Source of the DNA: Pseudomonas quercus
GTDB lineage: Bacteria; Pseudomonadota; Gammaproteobacteria; Pseudomonadales; Pseudomonadaceae
Length of the DNA: 64,000 nucleotides
Direction of reading: 5' to 3'
NCBI RefSeq assembly: GCF_012033695.1
Contig: NZ_JAAVJI010000013.1
Span: 1-64,000 of the forward strand
The notes below the pieces were generated by a model. The model was not told where the DNA came from. It did not search any database and saw nothing but the letters and a program-made list of their open reading frames with translations. Positions 46,478-55,716 of this stretch are shown one piece after another. Positions within the stretch are counted from its first letter, which is position 1, and each line of letters starts with the position of its first letter. The position numbers and the translations under genes are program-made.

Positions 46478-47620
46478 ATGATGATGACCTCTTTCCACTG
46501 GATCTGGCAGCAGCCCGAATGGCCGCGTTTCAATTGGCAACTTGAACAGCTGGCCCCGCTACTGCGTGCCTGCACGCATGCACAGGGATTATTGCTGGGC
46601 AGGCTTGGCGCTGTTGGCCAGGATACGGGAGCCCGCAGTAACCTGGATGCCATGCTGCAAAACATTATTACCTCCTCGGCCATTGAAGATGAGCCACTGA
46701 ATGTAGAGTCCGTACGTTCATCGCTCGCCAGGCGGTTGGGCCTGGCCGAAGAAAGCCGCACTACCCCCCGCTCAGAGGGGCTGGCGGAGCTGCTTATGGA
46801 TGCCACGCGCCAATGTCAGTCGCGCCTCTCGCTAGAGCGTTTATTGAGCTGGCACCAATGGTTGTTCCCGCCGGTTGAGGGCTTGCTGGCTCACCCGTTA
46901 CGGGTGGGTGAACTGCGAGGTGAAGCACCTATGCAGGTGGTCTCTGGCCGGATTGATCGACCCACCGTCCACTTTCAGGCCCCCCCTCGCGAAGGGCTAG
47001 ACCAGCAACTGGCCGCCTTCCTGGCCTGGTTCGATACCAGCCGTAACGATGCCTCCCTGGACCCTTTGCTGCGAGCAGGTATTGCCCATTTCTGGTTCGT
47101 TACCCTGCACCCCTTTGACGATGGCAATGGCCGCCTTACGCGGGTTATTACCGACATGGCTCTAGCCCAAGGCGAACCCCGGGCCATACGCTTTTATGCC
47201 ATGTCAGCAAGCATCCTTGAGGACCGTGCAGGCTATTACCGCATCCTTGAGGCCAGCCAGAAAGGCAGCCTTGATATCACCGCTTGGCTCCAGTGGTTCC
47301 TGAGCACGTTGCTCAAGAGCCTGGAACAGGCCTTGGCACGCATTGATCGGGTGTTGGCCAAGGCGCGGTTCTGGCAAGCGCACCGCGACCAGGCCTTGTC
47401 CATTGAACAGGTTAAAGTGCTGAATCGCTTGCTGGACGGCGGCGAACGTGGTTTTGAGAACGGCCTCAGTGCCGCTCAATACCAAGCCGTTGCCAAGGTC
47501 TCCAAGGCCACTGCAACGCGGCATTTGAGCGACCTTCTGGAGCGGGGCTGCATTGCTCGTTTGCCTGGGGGCGGGCGTAGCACCCGATATCAGATCGTTG
47601 CGGCCGAGCCATTACAGTAA
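46478..47620 (+). CDS. Fic-domain AMPylator with DUF4172 and C-terminal HTH
   Basis: The 380-residue protein has a DUF4172-type N-terminus (WIWQQPEWPRFNW). The inhibitory-helix motif SSAIEDEP (about residue 65) is the class II alpha-inh arrangement. The catalytic Fic motif HPFDDGNGRLTR (about 212) is complete, with His, Asp and the anion-binding residues. A C-terminal winged HTH includes SKATATRHLSDL near 347. It should transfer AMP from ATP to a target hydroxyl. The layout resembles the SoFic type. Three ATG codons in a row begin the gene, with no good ribosome-binding site, directly behind the operator array. Confidence 0.92.
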   Translation: MMMTSFHWIWQQPEWPRFNWQLEQLAPLLRACTHAQGLLLGRLGAVGQDTGARSNLDAMLQNIITSSAIEDEPLNVESVRSSLARRLGLAEESRTTPRSEGLAELLMDATRQCQSRLSLERLLSWHQWLFPPVEGLLAHPLRVGELRGEAPMQVVSGRIDRPTVHFQAPPREGLDQQLAAFLAWFDTSRNDASLDPLLRAGIAHFWFVTLHPFDDGNGRLTRVITDMALAQGEPRAIRFYAMSASILEDRAGYYRILEASQKGSLDITAWLQWFLSTLLKSLEQALARIDRVLAKARFWQAHRDQALSIEQVKVLNRLLDGGERGFENGLSAAQYQAVAKVSKATATRHLSDLLERGCIARLPGGGRSTRYQIVAAEPLQ

Positions 47621-47635
47621 AAAGCCTTAGTTTCC

Positions 47636-47775
47636 CTAAATCCTCACCTGCAAGGACAGGATGCCGTCTACCCCAGCCGCCCCATCAGCCAGCTTGAAGG
47701 TGGTGGCACCCGCACCAGCGCCGCTAAGGGTTACGCCACTCTTGAGGGTGAGGCATCCGCGGGCCGAAGGTGAAG
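47636..47775 (-). pseudogene. Relic of a second AlgE-like beta-helix gene
   Basis: On the minus strand one frame reads GCLTLKSGVTLSGAGAGAT, then TFKLADGAAGVDGI, and stops at 47636. This matches the AlgE A-module segment remembered as GCLMLKDGVYLAGAGMGET, then VIKLIDG. Only about 45 residues are recognisable, with no start or continuation. It does not duplicate the nearby intact gene exactly, so it probably derives from a diverged paralog. Confidence 0.6.
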
Positions 47776-47839
47776 CAACCGTACTACCCATCCCGTCGGT
47801 TTTGCTGCGCCTCAGATTACAGCGTTACGGTGTACGCGT

Positions 47840-48532
47840 TTACGTACTCAAAGGGTCGATCAGTTCAGGCCCCTGGTTCTTCACGTTGCCCACAGCCTTG
47901 CCTACTGCGTACCACTCAAAATCAGCAACTGGTCGGCTTTGCTGTTGGATGACCTCCAAGGCCGTTTCCACCTCCAGGCCAGGCTCAAGCCAGGCCCTTG
48001 CGGCTTCAGGGTTTAGCACCACGGGTCGTCGATCGTGAATGTCCACCATGCCCGCATCGCTGGCGTCTGTGATGATCACAAAACCGTCTTCATCGTGGGG
48101 TTCCAGCCCTGGGTGCACTTGCGCCAACCCGGCGAAGAACATCGGCGCTTGGGTCTTGAGCCGAATGCAATACGGCTGCTTTTTCTTGGGGTCGTCAGAA
48201 TCCTTGACCCACTCGAACCAATTATCAGCCGGCACCAGAACGCGGCCCTGCGGCCAAAGCTGCTTGAAGAACTTTCCGGTGGCTACTGTCTCGATTCGGG
48301 CGTTGATAGGGGCCGGCCGTTTGCCTTTGGCCCAGAACGGGCTCCAGCCCCATTTCACCGCTTCAAGGTGAATGCCTTCGGCACTGGCACGGATCACCGG
48401 GCACTTGGTGGTAGGGGCCACGTTGTAGCGGTTCACCGGCTCGGGCGGTACGTAGTCGATCACCAACTGGTGAGCGCCCAGCTCGCGCAGGTAGTGGTCC
48501 ATGGATTTGTACACGGAATAGCGGCCACACAT
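47840..48532 (-). CDS. SOS-response-associated peptidase (YedK/HMCES family)
   Basis: HMCES/YedK proteins crosslink to abasic sites in single-stranded DNA through Cys2. The 230-residue protein begins MCGRYS, giving the required Cys2 after methionine removal. It has the conserved RYNVAPT, ARIETV, WFEW and IHDRRPVVL, the last holding the active-site histidine. The ATG at 48532 is fixed by Cys2 logic. The longer open frame upstream is rejected. Confidence 0.95.
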   Translation of the reverse strand: MCGRYSVYKSMDHYLRELGAHQLVIDYVPPEPVNRYNVAPTTKCPVIRASAEGIHLEAVKWGWSPFWAKGKRPAPINARIETVATGKFFKQLWPQGRVLVPADNWFEWVKDSDDPKKKQPYCIRLKTQAPMFFAGLAQVHPGLEPHDEDGFVIITDASDAGMVDIHDRRPVVLNPEAARAWLEPGLEVETALEVIQQQSRPVADFEWYAVGKAVGNVKNQGPELIDPLST

Positions 48533-48627
48533 GGGTTCACCTGCCTTGGGGTTGTTGCCCGTCAAGCCATGATTGTAACGGCCTAGAGACCGCGCCATGG
48601 CCGGGTCGACATTTTTTCGCCGCTAAT

Positions 48628-48655
48628 GGAACCCATGCGCAAAAACGACCACTTA
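48628..48655 (+). promoter_or_regulatory. hrp box (HrpL-dependent promoter)
   Basis: GGAACC (48628-48633), exactly 15 bases, then CCACTTA (48649-48655) matches the hrp-box consensus GGAACC-N15/16-CCACNNA used by the extracytoplasmic sigma factor HrpL. It lies 23 bp upstream of the ATG at 48679, with GAGGGGGAG in between. No other gene on that strand could use it. Confidence 0.75.
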
Positions 48656-48678
48656 GCTCCCAAAGAGGGGGAGTTCCA

Positions 48679-49629
48679 ATGGGCGTAGGTGCGATTAGCA
48701 ATTTTGCTATGCAGGCGAAAAGCGCGGCAAGCCAAGCCGTAGACAAAATTTTTGTACCCAGGCTCAAAGTCGCGCTCAATAAAGCGTCGCTCAAAATATT
48801 GGAAGAGGCTAGTAAAGCCGGGGATGCGATCGCCGCAGACATCGTCAAAAGCATTAAAAGCGGAGAGCTGTTCCAGCACATTTCCGAGCATTTCAAGGCA
48901 AGCGACCTCGCCTATGACACCCACCCCATTCCTGGGCGGGACTCGAACAATCAGAGAATTGATCATAAACCGATAGTACAGTTCGAGAAGCAAGGCGAAG
49001 GCGTGAACCTGGCGGGTATCTATATGCAGGGTAAAAACCCAGGCGAAAAACCACAGCCCTGGAACCCTTCATCTCAAACCGGTACAACCCCGCCCCCGTC
49101 GCCCTCAACCACCCCTCAGGGCCAACCTGGGGCGGATACGTCGCAGCTACCTCATCGCCCACCTCCGGGCGCGGGTTTGAATTCGATGTTTCAAAGGCTG
49201 AGCCAGCAGCAGCCTTCATCACAAAAAGCACGAACACAGATGCCACCGCAGCCGGCTCCCAAGGATACGGCCCCACACTCGTCCGAAAACGTACACAGAG
49301 ACCTTGAGCCTGATCTCGGACTACCCAAAGAGGCGGCCCCTGAACAGCCACGCCAGTCAGCGAAGCCGGCCAAGGCTGAAATACGGCACGCACTAAAAGT
49401 GATAAGGGAAGCAAGGCAAGATAGAAGGAAAAGAATACGGAAAAGAAGGGAAAGAAAACTAGCAAGAAGAGCAGAAAAACACGAAATAGCACTGAACGGT
49501 CTTAAGCTCCATGAAGAACGTCGGATAGATACTCAAAACTTGCTCAATGAGATTCGCGCAAAACAACAAGAGTCTAATAAGAAATTTATGGAAGACACAG
49601 CAAAAAATTCTACGGGCTTTAATTACTAG
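48679..49629 (+). CDS. Unrecognised protein behind a hrp box; type III effector candidate
   Basis: I do not recognise a family for this 316-residue protein. The N-terminus (MGVGAISNFAMQAKSAASQ) follows rules reported for P. syringae type III effectors: an aliphatic residue at position 3, no acidic residue in the first 12 (the first is Asp22), and Ser/Ala/Gln richness. An amphipathic helical stretch runs to about residue 75. A Pro/Ser/Thr/Gln-rich region follows (about 120-235), then a very basic helical tail (about 240-300, with KRIRKRRERKLARR). The GC content falls in the last third. The upstream hrp box and strong GAGGGGGAG support expression. The effector role is inference. Confidence 0.7.
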   Translation: MGVGAISNFAMQAKSAASQAVDKIFVPRLKVALNKASLKILEEASKAGDAIAADIVKSIKSGELFQHISEHFKASDLAYDTHPIPGRDSNNQRIDHKPIVQFEKQGEGVNLAGIYMQGKNPGEKPQPWNPSSQTGTTPPPSPSTTPQGQPGADTSQLPHRPPPGAGLNSMFQRLSQQQPSSQKARTQMPPQPAPKDTAPHSSENVHRDLEPDLGLPKEAAPEQPRQSAKPAKAEIRHALKVIREARQDRRKRIRKRRERKLARRAEKHEIALNGLKLHEERRIDTQNLLNEIRAKQQESNKKFMEDTAKNSTGFNY

Positions 49630-49874
49630 CTGTAGTGATTGGCACCCATTGAAGGAGCACAGCGCTTTAAAAGGGCGGGCCACCGGGCCGTGCGTTCAGG
49701 CGCCACACCTAGAGCCTGGCGCACCCGTTCGAAAAAGGCCTTGGTACCTCAAAGCAAGTTGGCCGTTCACACCCCTGCTTCAGCGCGTACGTAAAAACAA
49801 GGGGGCTCTTTCATTTGCAGGCAAATGAGCCGCATTCGGAGGTATTCGGGCCGGAGGGTGTTCAGTACCTTGTG

Positions 49875-49893
49875 GGGCGCCGTTGAAGCGCCC
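49875..49893 (-). terminator. Hairpin after the hemerythrin gene
   Basis: A 6-bp GC stem (GGGCGC / GCGCCC) with a 7-base loop lies 17 bp past the hemerythrin stop. No T-run follows. The rest of 49630-49909 contains no gene I can support. Confidence 0.45.
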
Positions 49894-49909
49894 AGCCTAA
49901 GTGTAAACG

Positions 49910-50353
49910 TCAGGCGGTCACCAGCTGCTTGTCATACTCAGTGAGGTAGTCATCGGCCAGCGTTTGCTTTTGCTTGTCATCCAGAAGCTTGCCCGCGGCC
50001 TGGAAGAACTTGTGCTCTTCCTCTTTCAAATGGTGATGCACTTTTTCGGACAGCTTCTTGGCAGTGGCCAGCCAGCTTGGGCTGGACATCTCAGTGGCAT
50101 CCAGCTCTTCCATCATCTCGTCCATTTCATGGTGCTCGGAGATGGCGTGGCGGCTCAGGTCTACCCCATTGTCATGGGCCATCAGAGGAATATAGAAGCA
50201 GCGTTCTTCGGCTGTTTCATGGGCTTGCAGCTCGGCTTTCAGCCGTTGGTAGGCGTCTTTGCGTTCTGCGCTGTCGCCGTGGGTTTGCAGCAGTGCTTCA
50301 GCGTAGCCCCGCTGACGGTCATGGCTGGCGCGCAAGGCTTCGAAGATGTTCAT
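49910..50353 (-). CDS. Hemerythrin HHE-domain protein
   Basis: The 147-residue four-helix protein has the metal-ligand pattern of hemerythrin-like domains. These include the His near residue 11 (SHDRQR), HETAEE near 49, HEMDEMM near 76 and HHHLKEEEHKFF near 110. Such proteins bind a di-iron centre and may sense or store oxygen or protect against metal stress. The specific role is unknown. Confidence 0.9.
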   Translation of the reverse strand: MNIFEALRASHDRQRGYAEALLQTHGDSAERKDAYQRLKAELQAHETAEERCFYIPLMAHDNGVDLSRHAISEHHEMDEMMEELDATEMSSPSWLATAKKLSEKVHHHLKEEEHKFFQAAGKLLDDKQKQTLADDYLTEYDKQLVTA

Positions 50354-50472
50354 GGTGCCCCCTGGGAAATGTGTTTGATGGGGGTTTGACAGGCTGCAAC
50401 CGGCGACGTTCTCGTTGCGCTTGATGTGGATGCGGGCGGCTAGGCAGGCGCCTGTAGCCGCCCAATATGCCT

Positions 50473-51570
50473 TTAGAAACCCGCCTTCAAACGGGCGCCC
50501 GCGTAGGCTTGTGCTTCCTGAGCCTTCTCCACCACGGCAGCGGTGCCGAAGAATTCGTGGGTCACGCCGTCATACAGCTTGCGCTCCACACTGACACCTT
50601 GGGTACGCAGTGCCTGCTCCAACTGTGCGCCATCATCACGCAACGGGTCGATTTCAGCATTGATCAAGGTTACCGGTGGCAGACCATGCAGGTCGGCATG
50701 CACCAGGTCCAGGCGTGGGTCTTTCAGGTCTGCCGGGCTTTTGGTGACGTTGGCCACGAACCACAACATCATGGGACGGTTGAGGGGCTTGGCATCAGCG
50801 TATTTAAGGTAGGACTCAGTGTCCGTATTAGTCTGAGCCACTGGGTATACGGCTACTACACTTTTGGGTGCGGTCAGGCCTTGGTCACGCACGGCAATGG
50901 CCGTCGCCACAGCCAGGTTACCGCCAGCGCTTTCACCGGCCAGTGCCAAGCGCTTCGGGTCACCCCCAATGCTGGCGGCGTTAGTGGTAAGCCAGCGGTA
51001 CGCGGCTACGGCATCCTGGTGGGCTGCCGGGAATTTGTATTCTGGCGCGCGGCGGTAGTCCACCGAAACCACAATGGCATTGGCTTGCTTGGCCAAGCCA
51101 CGAGCACCCCCGTCGTACACCGTACGGTCAGCGATAACCCAACCACCGCCGTGGAAGTACAGCACTACCGGGAAAGGCCCAGTACCGGCCGGGGTGTAGA
51201 CCGTTGCAGGCAAGTTACCTGCGGCGCCTGCAACTGTAATGTCCTTGGTGGTCACGCCCGGCACCAGCGCGGTGGGGCTGCTGTCACGTTTCTGGTCAGC
51301 CAGTACGCGCTTTACACCATCAGCCACTGTAGGCTGCTTGCGCGCTTCATCTGGCGTGGTTTTTTCGATGGCCTTGGGGTCGAAGGCCGCTTGGGCATTC
51401 AGTACCTTTTGCATGTCGCTGTCTGTGCGAAATAGGCTTTTGGTAGAGCTTACGGCCAGTTCGGACAGGGTTGGCTTCTCTGGGTCACGGGCACAGCCGG
51501 CCAGCGTAGCCAGGCCTGCCGCAGCAACGGCAGCGACTAGGGCACAACGAACAAAACGAGGTGAGCGCAT
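50473..51570 (-). CDS. Lipoprotein alpha/beta-hydrolase (hormone-sensitive-lipase type)
   Basis: The 365-residue protein has a signal peptide ending in a lipobox (TLAGC, about residue 26), so it is likely a membrane-anchored lipoprotein. The HSL-type oxyanion motif HGGGW (about 140) and the nucleophile motif GESAGG (about 213) are present, with the acid in DPLRDDG and the His in VTHEFFG. It should hydrolyse short-chain esters. The natural substrate is unknown. Confidence 0.88.
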   Translation of the reverse strand: MRSPRFVRCALVAAVAAAGLATLAGCARDPEKPTLSELAVSSTKSLFRTDSDMQKVLNAQAAFDPKAIEKTTPDEARKQPTVADGVKRVLADQKRDSSPTALVPGVTTKDITVAGAAGNLPATVYTPAGTGPFPVVLYFHGGGWVIADRTVYDGGARGLAKQANAIVVSVDYRRAPEYKFPAAHQDAVAAYRWLTTNAASIGGDPKRLALAGESAGGNLAVATAIAVRDQGLTAPKSVVAVYPVAQTNTDTESYLKYADAKPLNRPMMLWFVANVTKSPADLKDPRLDLVHADLHGLPPVTLINAEIDPLRDDGAQLEQALRTQGVSVERKLYDGVTHEFFGTAAVVEKAQEAQAYAGARLKAGF

Positions 51571-51691
51571 GGTGAATCCTCGGCAATCTGCAGGGCGCCA
51601 TGGGCATGGCGGTAGGTGTGTTTCACACCCTTACCCCACCTTTGGCTCAAATGAGCGAGACGGCGTTCAAGGCAGATTGCCATTGCGCGGA

Positions 51692-53131
51692 TCAACGGTA
51701 AGGCGCCACCAGTTGATACCCGACGCTTACAGGTTCCAGACTGAAGCGTGCCTTTACGCCTTCACAGAAACTGGTACGCGGTAGAAAGGCACCTGGCCCC
51801 TGTATGTAAGCGCTTACGTCATTCACGGTATCGCACGGCTGCACTACCCTGCCCGGTAGCAGGCCAGCGGCCTGGGCTGAGCGCAGTGCGCCCATAGGCA
51901 TATCGTCTGCCAGGATCAAGGCACCCGGCGGCGATGCCTGGTCATAATAATGGGCCAATGCCTGGGCCGAGCGATCGCGCAGGTAGGGCACCATGTAGTA
52001 GTGAATGTCGTCCCGATAAGGCAGTGCTTCGGTACGCACAGGCAGCGACACGGCGCCAGCGGCATACAGCACCCACATCGATAGGAGCAGCGCAGGCGAG
52101 CATAACGCGCACAGGCGCAGCGCCCATGCACCCTTGCGGTTATGAGGAAGCAGCGCGTGCAGGTGTATCACGCCCAGCACAGCGGCAAAGGCGGCGCCTG
52201 GGACGAATAGCGTGAACCGCTCCATGATGTTGTAGGACGCGGCGAACACCACGTTCACCACCAGCGCCCACCACAGCAGCCGCAACTGGCGGTTCTTCGG
52301 CACTATCACTAGCCCCAGCACCGACGGGCCCAGCAATGACAGGCAGAGCAAGGCCACAGCTTTGCGTTCGTGCCATAGCACGTCGAAGCGCAGCAGGTTG
52401 TCTGCCCAGTGCTCTGTGTTGGCGTAGGGAGAAGCCTCCACCGTGTAAAGGCGGTGTGCCTCCAACTGGCCCAGGCCGGAATCCAGACCTGTTATCAGCC
52501 CAGGGTAAGCCGCACAGAAGCCAATCACAGCCGCAGGCAAGGTGAGCAGCACCCAGCCCCGCTGCTCCCACAGCAGGCGCAGGTACAGAGGTAGCAGCAC
52601 CACAAAGGTCAAGGCATGGATGCTGGCGGCCAGACCGGTGAGCAATCCGATCAACAATAGTTTGGCGGCTTGGCCCAGCCCGCTGCGGCGTTCAACGTAC
52701 AGCCCGTAGGCCAGCACCACGAACACCGAATGAAACAGGTACACCTCGGCTTTGGTGGACACCCAGAACACTGCATGTGACAACACGGCAACCGCCGTTG
52801 CCAGCACGGCCAGGTTTCGCATCGCACCCAGGCTACGTGCCAACCAATACAGGGCGCCCGCTAACGGCAGCAACAGCAGGGCATTGAGCATGCTGAGGGC
52901 TTGGAAGCCGAACAGTGCGTACACGCCCGTTGTAAGGCAACGGTACAGCGGGTGCGCCCAGGGCCCGTCGGCGCCACTGAAACACTGCCCACCTGCCGCA
53001 TCGGCAAGCAAAGTGCCGCTGTCTGCCCACTGCACGGGACCACTGGCCGCCAGAAAACTCGCACTGATCGCCATGCACAGCAACAGCAGTGGCCATGCCC
53101 CCCTCAAGGCATCATCAAGTCCGTGTTTCAT
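51692..53131 (-). CDS. Large multi-pass membrane protein, GT-C/DUF2723-like
   Basis: The 479-residue protein has about ten hydrophobic segments. Its first periplasmic loop contains WADSGTLLADAAG and AHPLYRCL, like the DSGE/AHPPGYPLY pattern of DUF2723 and GT-C glycosyltransferases. It may transfer a sugar or lipid-linked donor at the inner membrane. The 267 bp upstream, shared with the divergent Lrp gene, are AT-rich and contain no gene. Confidence 0.65.
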   Translation of the reverse strand: MKHGLDDALRGAWPLLLLCMAISASFLAASGPVQWADSGTLLADAAGGQCFSGADGPWAHPLYRCLTTGVYALFGFQALSMLNALLLLPLAGALYWLARSLGAMRNLAVLATAVAVLSHAVFWVSTKAEVYLFHSVFVVLAYGLYVERRSGLGQAAKLLLIGLLTGLAASIHALTFVVLLPLYLRLLWEQRGWVLLTLPAAVIGFCAAYPGLITGLDSGLGQLEAHRLYTVEASPYANTEHWADNLLRFDVLWHERKAVALLCLSLLGPSVLGLVIVPKNRQLRLLWWALVVNVVFAASYNIMERFTLFVPGAAFAAVLGVIHLHALLPHNRKGAWALRLCALCSPALLLSMWVLYAAGAVSLPVRTEALPYRDDIHYYMVPYLRDRSAQALAHYYDQASPPGALILADDMPMGALRSAQAAGLLPGRVVQPCDTVNDVSAYIQGPGAFLPRTSFCEGVKARFSLEPVSVGYQLVAPYR

Positions 53132-53398
53132 GTCGCATGTTTCCTGTGAGTGTTCCGCGCTTTAACAACAAGGCGCAGTGAAGTGGCTGCTTTAACAAGG
53201 CGGCAATTGGCTGGCACGCGACTATAGCGATAATTACTTACAGGCCACTTCAAATTATTAAATAGGGTGATAACCAGTCGCCGTGCATTTGGCGCCAAAA
53301 CAAAAATTTAGGCCTACATACACGCCCGTACAATAAGAAGTGACGCAAGAGTCGGGGTTTACTAGGATAGCGGTACGCCCCTACGCGTTTGAGCCGAG

Positions 53399-53857
53399 AT
53401 GAACGACCAAAGCGCTTTTTCCCTCGACGGGGTAGACCGTCAACTGATCGCCGCCCTACAGGTCAACGCACGTGAAAGCGTTGCCACCCTCGCACGCAAA
53501 CTGGGTATTGCCCGTACCACCGTCACCTCGCGCTTGGCCCGCCTGGAGCGCAATGGGGTTATCGTGGGCTACGGCGTTCGCCTGGCTCAACGGGCCCTTA
53601 CCGGCGGGCTACAGGCTTACGTGGGTATTACGGTGCAGCCCAAGGCAGGCCGGGAAGTGCTCAAGCGCTTGGGTACCATGGCCCAAGTGCAGCAGCTGTG
53701 CGCTGTGAGCGGCGAATTCGATTATGTCGCCTGGCTGCACACCGATTCGCCAGAAGCGCTGGACGAACTGTTGGATGAGATTGGCGCACTGGAAGGCGTA
53801 GACAAAACCACCACTTCGATCATTCTGAGTACAAAGGTGGACCGGGGTCGCAGCTAA
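53399..53857 (+). CDS. Lrp/AsnC family transcription regulator
   Basis: The 152-residue protein has an N-terminal HTH (KLGIARTTVTSRLARLERNGVI, about residues 30-50) and a C-terminal RAM amino-acid-binding domain (about 68-140). It precedes davB by 171 bp on the same strand. That position makes it the likely local regulator of the lysine pathway, probably with lysine or a product as effector. This is inference from context. Confidence 0.93.
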   Translation: MNDQSAFSLDGVDRQLIAALQVNARESVATLARKLGIARTTVTSRLARLERNGVIVGYGVRLAQRALTGGLQAYVGITVQPKAGREVLKRLGTMAQVQQLCAVSGEFDYVAWLHTDSPEALDELLDEIGALEGVDKTTTSIILSTKVDRGRS

Positions 53858-54028
53858 GGCCTTTGACTCAGGCAAAGCCCCTAACGGTCATAATTACCCC
53901 TCGCGTTGTCATTACGGCAGAAAAACGCACAAAAAGACAACACAATGCGTCTTAATAACGTGCCAGTACCTCCCTAGAATGCTCAGCAGCTTACCTATAC
54001 TGTTCTGACTGCATTCCACGAGGTGCCC

Positions 54029-55711
54029 ATGCTCAAACCTGACCGCCACCCTGCCGGCTTCGCCAAGCCTATTACCGTATTCGGGCCAGACTTCCCTTTT
54101 GCCTTCGATGAGTGGATCACCCACCCCCAGGGCCTGGGCAGCATCCCTGAAGGCAACCACGGCAAAGAGGTTGCCATTATCGGGGCGGGCATTTCAGGGC
54201 TGGTGGCCGCGTATGAACTGATGAAGCTAGGCCTTCGGCCAGTGGTGTATGAGGCGTCGCGGCTGGGCGGGCGTTTACGCTCTCAGCCATTCGAGGCCGC
54301 TGAGGGCATTATTGCTGAGCTGGGCGGTATGCGTTTTCCTGTGTCCTCCACTGCTTTCTACCATTATGTAGACATGCTGGGGCTGGAAACCCGGCCCTTT
54401 CCCAACCCGCTCACGTCTGCCTCAGGCAGCACGGTGATCGACCTGGAAGGGCAAACCTATTACGCAGAAAACGTGGCCGACCTCCCTGCCCTGTTCCACG
54501 AAGTGGCCGATGCCTGGGCCGACGCTCTGCAAGAGCGGGCTCATTTCGGCGACATCCAGCAGGCCATCCGCGACCGCGACGTCACTAAACTCAAAACCCT
54601 GTGGGACACCTTGGTCCCCCTGTGGGACGACCGCACCTTCTATGATTTTGTAGCCACCTCCAAGTCCTTTGCGGGGCTGACCTTCCAGCACCGTGAAGTG
54701 TTCGGGCAAGTCGGCTTCGGCACGGGCGGCTGGGATTCGGATTTTCCCAACTCCATGTTGGAAATCCTCCGGGTAGTCATGACCAACTGCGATGACCACC
54801 AGCACCTGGTGGTGGGTGGCGTTGAACAGGTGCCCCTGGGTATCTGGCGGCATGTGCCCGAGCGCTGTGCCCACTGGCCAGCGGGCACTAGCCTGAGCAG
54901 CCTGCACAGCGGCGCACCACGGTGTGGTGTGCAGAAAATAGCGCGGGCAACCAACGGTGAGTTCGCGGTCACCGACGTATGGGGCCATACCCGCACCTAC
55001 CCAGCTGTATTGGCGACCTGCCAAAGCTGGCTGTTGACCACCCAGATCGAATGCGAAGAATCGCTGTTCTCCCAGAAGTTATGGATGGCCTTGGACCGTA
55101 CCCGTTATATGCAGTCGTCCAAGACCTTTGTGATGGTCGACCGGCCTTTCTGGAAGGACAAGGACCCGGTGACCGGCCGTGACACCATGAGCATGACCCT
55201 GACGGATCGCCTTACCCGCGGCACTTACCTGTTCGACAACGGCGAGGGCAAGCCGGGGGTCATCTGCCTGTCCTACTCCTGGATGAGCGATGCCCTGAAA
55301 ATGCTGCCTCACCCTGTGGAGAAGCGAGTGAAGCTAGCCCTGGACGCGCTGAAGAAAATCTACCCTACGGTGGACATCGCCGGGCACATCATCGGGGACC
55401 CCATCACCGTTTCATGGGAAGCCGACCCTCACTTCCTGGGTGCGTTCAAGGGTGCCCTGCCTGGGCATTACCGCTACAACCAGCGTATGTACGCCCACTT
55501 CATGCAGCGGGACATGCCTGCTGAACAGCGCGGCATCTTCATTGCGGGCGACGACGTGTCCTGGACCCCAGCCTGGGTAGAAGGCGCCGTGCAAACGTCG
55601 CTGAATGCTGTGTGGGGGATCATGAATCACTTTGGCGGCACCACCTTCCCTAGCAACCCAGGCCCTGGCGATGTGTTCGACGCCTTAGGCCCCGTCGCCC
55701 TACCGGACTGA
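54029..55711 (+). CDS. davB: Lysine 2-monooxygenase
   Basis: DavB oxidatively decarboxylates L-lysine to 5-aminovaleramide using FAD and O2. The 560-residue flavoprotein has the dinucleotide motif IIGAGISGLVAAYEL near residue 50 and GGRLRS near 80, as in the tryptophan 2-monooxygenase and lysine monooxygenase group. It is followed by davA five bases later, which favours lysine over tryptophan. GAGG precedes the ATG at 54029. Confidence 0.93.
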   Translation: MLKPDRHPAGFAKPITVFGPDFPFAFDEWITHPQGLGSIPEGNHGKEVAIIGAGISGLVAAYELMKLGLRPVVYEASRLGGRLRSQPFEAAEGIIAELGGMRFPVSSTAFYHYVDMLGLETRPFPNPLTSASGSTVIDLEGQTYYAENVADLPALFHEVADAWADALQERAHFGDIQQAIRDRDVTKLKTLWDTLVPLWDDRTFYDFVATSKSFAGLTFQHREVFGQVGFGTGGWDSDFPNSMLEILRVVMTNCDDHQHLVVGGVEQVPLGIWRHVPERCAHWPAGTSLSSLHSGAPRCGVQKIARATNGEFAVTDVWGHTRTYPAVLATCQSWLLTTQIECEESLFSQKLWMALDRTRYMQSSKTFVMVDRPFWKDKDPVTGRDTMSMTLTDRLTRGTYLFDNGEGKPGVICLSYSWMSDALKMLPHPVEKRVKLALDALKKIYPTVDIAGHIIGDPITVSWEADPHFLGAFKGALPGHYRYNQRMYAHFMQRDMPAEQRGIFIAGDDVSWTPAWVEGAVQTSLNAVWGIMNHFGGTTFPSNPGPGDVFDALGPVALPD

Positions 55712-55716
55712 CGCCC

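Noticed and set aside
49547..49828. A 93-codon ORF after the hrp-box gene
   Set aside because: It overlaps the previous gene in another frame, has no ribosome-binding site and no recognisable motif.
53195..53230. TGGCACG near the Lrp gene as a sigma-54 promoter
   Set aside because: No TTGC at the -12 position.
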